From the NCBI RefSeq assembly GCF_021379005.1, contig NZ_CP075171.1:806001-870000 (forward strand): a stretch of DNA of 64,000 nt. The letters run 5' to 3'. Under the pieces are notes generated by a model. It saw only the letters and a list, made by a program, of their open reading frames with translations, ran no database searches and was not told where the DNA came from. Numbering within the stretch: position 1 is the stretch's first letter; each line of letters starts with the position of its first letter. Below, one piece after another: positions 62,138 to 64,000 of this stretch. The translations under genes and the position numbers were made by a program. The stretch comes from Leptodesmis sichuanensis A121. Its GTDB lineage: Bacteria > Cyanobacteriota > Cyanobacteriia > Leptolyngbyales > Leptolyngbyaceae.

Positions 62138-62481
62138 GGACGAATCAGATGAGAAGAATTCTTATAGAGGTCAAATACATTTGTGGGGAACTGGTTTCAG
62201 GATGCCCTGATCCAACTGGTTCCCGTAATTCAAAATTTGAAGTTTTGGTTTAGTCCATTCACCGTCCTGATCTCGAAACTGCTCGACACATACTTGACAC
62301 ACTGTTGACTTGACACACTGTTGACTTGGCACACTGTTGATATAAACCTGGCAAATAATTGAGAATAAGATTCAATAACCTTACTATCTAACATACACTA
62401 AAAAGGTTCACTTGCATATTGTTCTCAATAAGTTCTTCCACTCGCAATCAACCCATCGTAGACTCTAGTAGACTCTATTCC
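62138..62481. other. Divergent intergenic region with 16-bp tandem repeats
   Basis: 344 bp. It holds an outer stem GGGAAC/GTTCCC (62186-62224) with an inner TCAGG/CCTGA stem, and three 16-bp tandem repeats (62294-62341). No gene. Confidence 0.5.
62294..62341. repeat. Three 16-bp tandem repeats containing TTGACA
   Basis: Two exact units TTGACACACTGTTGAC (62294-62309, 62310-62325) and one with two changes TTGGCACACTGTTGAT (62326-62341). Each exact unit includes a -35-like TTGACA. They lie about 140 bp before the DUF1824 gene. Confidence 0.85.
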
Positions 62482-62904
62482 ATGACCTCTAACTCCACTG
62501 CTCTCACCCTGGAAGCCGCGCAAAAACTCCTGCGGCAGTTCACCTGTCTCGATCTGTTGAGCCAGGAACCCCGGCCAGATTCTGCATGCGTGCGGGAGGC
62601 GTTGCTCCTGGTGCGTAAACATTCGGACTATCAAATCTTTGGTATTTGTGCTGAAACGGCAGATCAGGCGATCGCGGCCCTCCACGCTTACTTGCAAGCG
62701 TTAGACTATCCAGAAAAGCCTGTACCAAGCGTCTCGGTAGATGGGCCAGTCTATCTCAAATTCAATCCCAAAAGCCAACTGTGCTATCTGAATAGCTATC
62801 CTGGACACCATCGCGGCGTTCTCGTTGCCTGCCAGTCTGCCTACGAGGGCGACGTAAATGAGATGTTCGGTCACTTGCCGTTAGATTTGTGGGAGGGATC
62901 CTAG
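62482..62904 (+). CDS. DUF1824 family protein
   Basis: 140 residues from ATG 62482. ALTLEAAQKLLRQFTCLDL at the start, FGICAETADQAIAALHAYL, VSVDGPVYLKFNPKSQLCYL and HRGVLVACQSAYEGDVNEMFGHLPLDLW match the cyanobacterial DUF1824 family. Function unknown. The 3' end overlaps the convergent ADP-ribosylglycohydrolase gene by 24 bp. Confidence 0.85.
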   Translation: MTSNSTALTLEAAQKLLRQFTCLDLLSQEPRPDSACVREALLLVRKHSDYQIFGICAETADQAIAALHAYLQALDYPEKPVPSVSVDGPVYLKFNPKSQLCYLNSYPGHHRGVLVACQSAYEGDVNEMFGHLPLDLWEGS

Positions 62905-63816
62905 GGGGGCAGCATTCGATATAGCGGCATGAAGCCGATCGGCCAGTTCCGTAATCTCCTGCCGCATGGTCAGTTTGCTCAGCCAGCGATCGGGGATCCC
63001 GGATTCACCGTAATAGGCTCCGGCCACCTGACCGCAGATGGCGGCGGTTGTGTCTGCATCATCTCCCAGGTTAGTAGCCGCAAGAATGGCTTCCTCATAG
63101 GTTTCTGTCGTCCAGAAACACCAAAGTGCCGCTTCCAGACTTTCTACCACATAGCCAGTTCCACGCATCTGATGAACGGTCTTCTGTTGATAGTTGCCCT
63201 TGGCGATCGCCCGAATAGAGGACGATTCAATAGCCTCCAGGTCACTGCCCAAGAGAATCTCCGTTTTGCTGGCTCCTGAGAGTGCTCGAAACAGAATATC
63301 CCCGAACAACCGACTGGCATCAATACATTCTGCGGCTCCATGCGTTGTCCGAGAACTTTCTCCAGAAAAATGTAAAATGCGCTCCCGGTCTGGAAAGTAA
63401 AACATGGGAATTGGTGCCAGTCTCATTAAGCACCCATTGCCAGCCGATCGGGGATTGGTAGAACCGCTAAATGGATTGCCGGAAACTTTGTATTGATACA
63501 AAGCCTGACTCACGGTGTTGCCAATGTCAAAACATTTGCCCGTACTGCTGAGATATCCGGACTCATACCAGGCGCAGTAGCGATTCATTTGATCGGCGGC
63601 ATCAAACTCACCCACCTCGACTAAACTGGTCGCCAGACACAGCGCCATTGAGGTATCGTCTGTCCACTGACCGGGCTGGAGATTAAATGGCCCCCCACCC
63701 ACCATGTCTGTTATAGGTAAAAATGTACCATGAGGTTGAAACTCAACCGTTGTCCCTACCGCGTCCCCTGTAGCCAGACCCAGCAGGCATCCTCGAAACC
63801 GCTCCAATGAATTCAT
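62881..63816 (-). CDS. ADP-ribosylglycohydrolase family protein
   Basis: 311 residues from ATG 63816, which gives the family N-terminus MNSLERFRGCLLGLATGDAVGT. Metal-binding WTDDTSMAL and GDDADTTAAICGQVAGAYYG are the family's di-metal ligands. Such enzymes remove ADP-ribose from proteins or cut related compounds. Possible roles include nitrogenase or P-II control, but none can be shown here. A longer frame to 63951 lacks support. Confidence 0.88.
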   Translation of the reverse strand: MNSLERFRGCLLGLATGDAVGTTVEFQPHGTFLPITDMVGGGPFNLQPGQWTDDTSMALCLATSLVEVGEFDAADQMNRYCAWYESGYLSSTGKCFDIGNTVSQALYQYKVSGNPFSGSTNPRSAGNGCLMRLAPIPMFYFPDRERILHFSGESSRTTHGAAECIDASRLFGDILFRALSGASKTEILLGSDLEAIESSSIRAIAKGNYQQKTVHQMRGTGYVVESLEAALWCFWTTETYEEAILAATNLGDDADTTAAICGQVAGAYYGESGIPDRWLSKLTMRQEITELADRLHAAISNAAPLGSLPQI

Positions 63817-64000
63817 TGCGCAATGATCATGATTATTTAGCCTAATTCTAGCCCCAGGTACATTGATGCAATAAATTTCAGGTAAGGGTGTCATTCGTCC
63901 TTGGTTCTTTGAATGCCTCGTCTCTCGTGTCTTGTGCCAACTGCCGACCAATGGCCAATGACTAATGACAAATACATCCTGAACTCAATCTCCAGAGCAA

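Noticed and set aside
1-64000. Search by eye for tRNA and rRNA genes
   Set aside because: No T-loop (GGTTCGAATCC-like) with matching acceptor stem and no rRNA core sequences were seen; short RNAs could still be missed.

Overview
The window comes from a cyanobacterium, most likely a filamentous one (Leptolyngbya/Oscillatoria-like). Cyanobacterial markers are ycf3 (photosystem I assembly), chlM (chlorophyll synthesis), a SasA-type clock kinase, an SLH/OprB outer-membrane porin, DUF3370, DUF1824 and Asr1405/Asl0597 family proteins, and the hormogonium polysaccharide gene hpsA. The octamer GCGATCGC (HIP1) recurs throughout. I see no tRNA, rRNA or CRISPR array.

Layout. 1-5.7 kb: a complete ISKra4-type insertion sequence, an NAD(P)-dependent dehydrogenase, a cobA-hemD fusion, and the first of two apparently identical 1,390-bp ISKra4-type elements. 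5.8-9.1 kb: argF, lexA, and an ECF sigma/anti-sigma/Spy-like operon. 9.5-17 kb: a STAS-sugar-transferase fusion, sasA, a phytase-type esterase gene split by the second 1,390-bp IS, and a porin. 17-22 kb: FMN reductase, chlM, DUF423, htpG, rpmB. 22.7-31 kb: hpsA plus three pseudopilin genes and a cupin. 31-38 kb: cysE, a small membrane protein, and a signalling block (hybrid kinase, RsbW-like, REC-RsbU-like and RsbV-like proteins). 38-50.6 kb: PBP2, rhomboid protease, LD-carboxypeptidase, a GTPase, pyruvate kinase, a HEAT-repeat protein, ArsR, accB-efp, MORN protein. 50.8-64 kb: DUF3370, plsC, universal stress protein, an Uma2-like protein, two membrane proteins of unknown function, ycf3, gatC, an M1 aminopeptidase, a ferredoxin-like protein, small conserved proteins and an ADP-ribosylglycohydrolase.

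The most coherent system is exopolysaccharide and motility. The HpsA-D cluster looks like a full set of minor pseudopilins (K/PilX-, I-, J- and H-type). A partner-switching set (kinase, phosphatase, STAS protein) lies about 4.5 kb downstream, and a second STAS domain is fused to a polyprenyl-phosphate sugar transferase at 9.5 kb. A link between these by partner switching is inference.

The most striking non-coding signal is a dispersed, nested-palindromic repeat of about 72 bp with six clear copies and one decayed copy. It is always intergenic, and one copy supplies the stop codon of cysE. All three IS elements have clear inverted repeats and 8-bp target duplications. One of them has removed the last 30 residues of the esterase gene.
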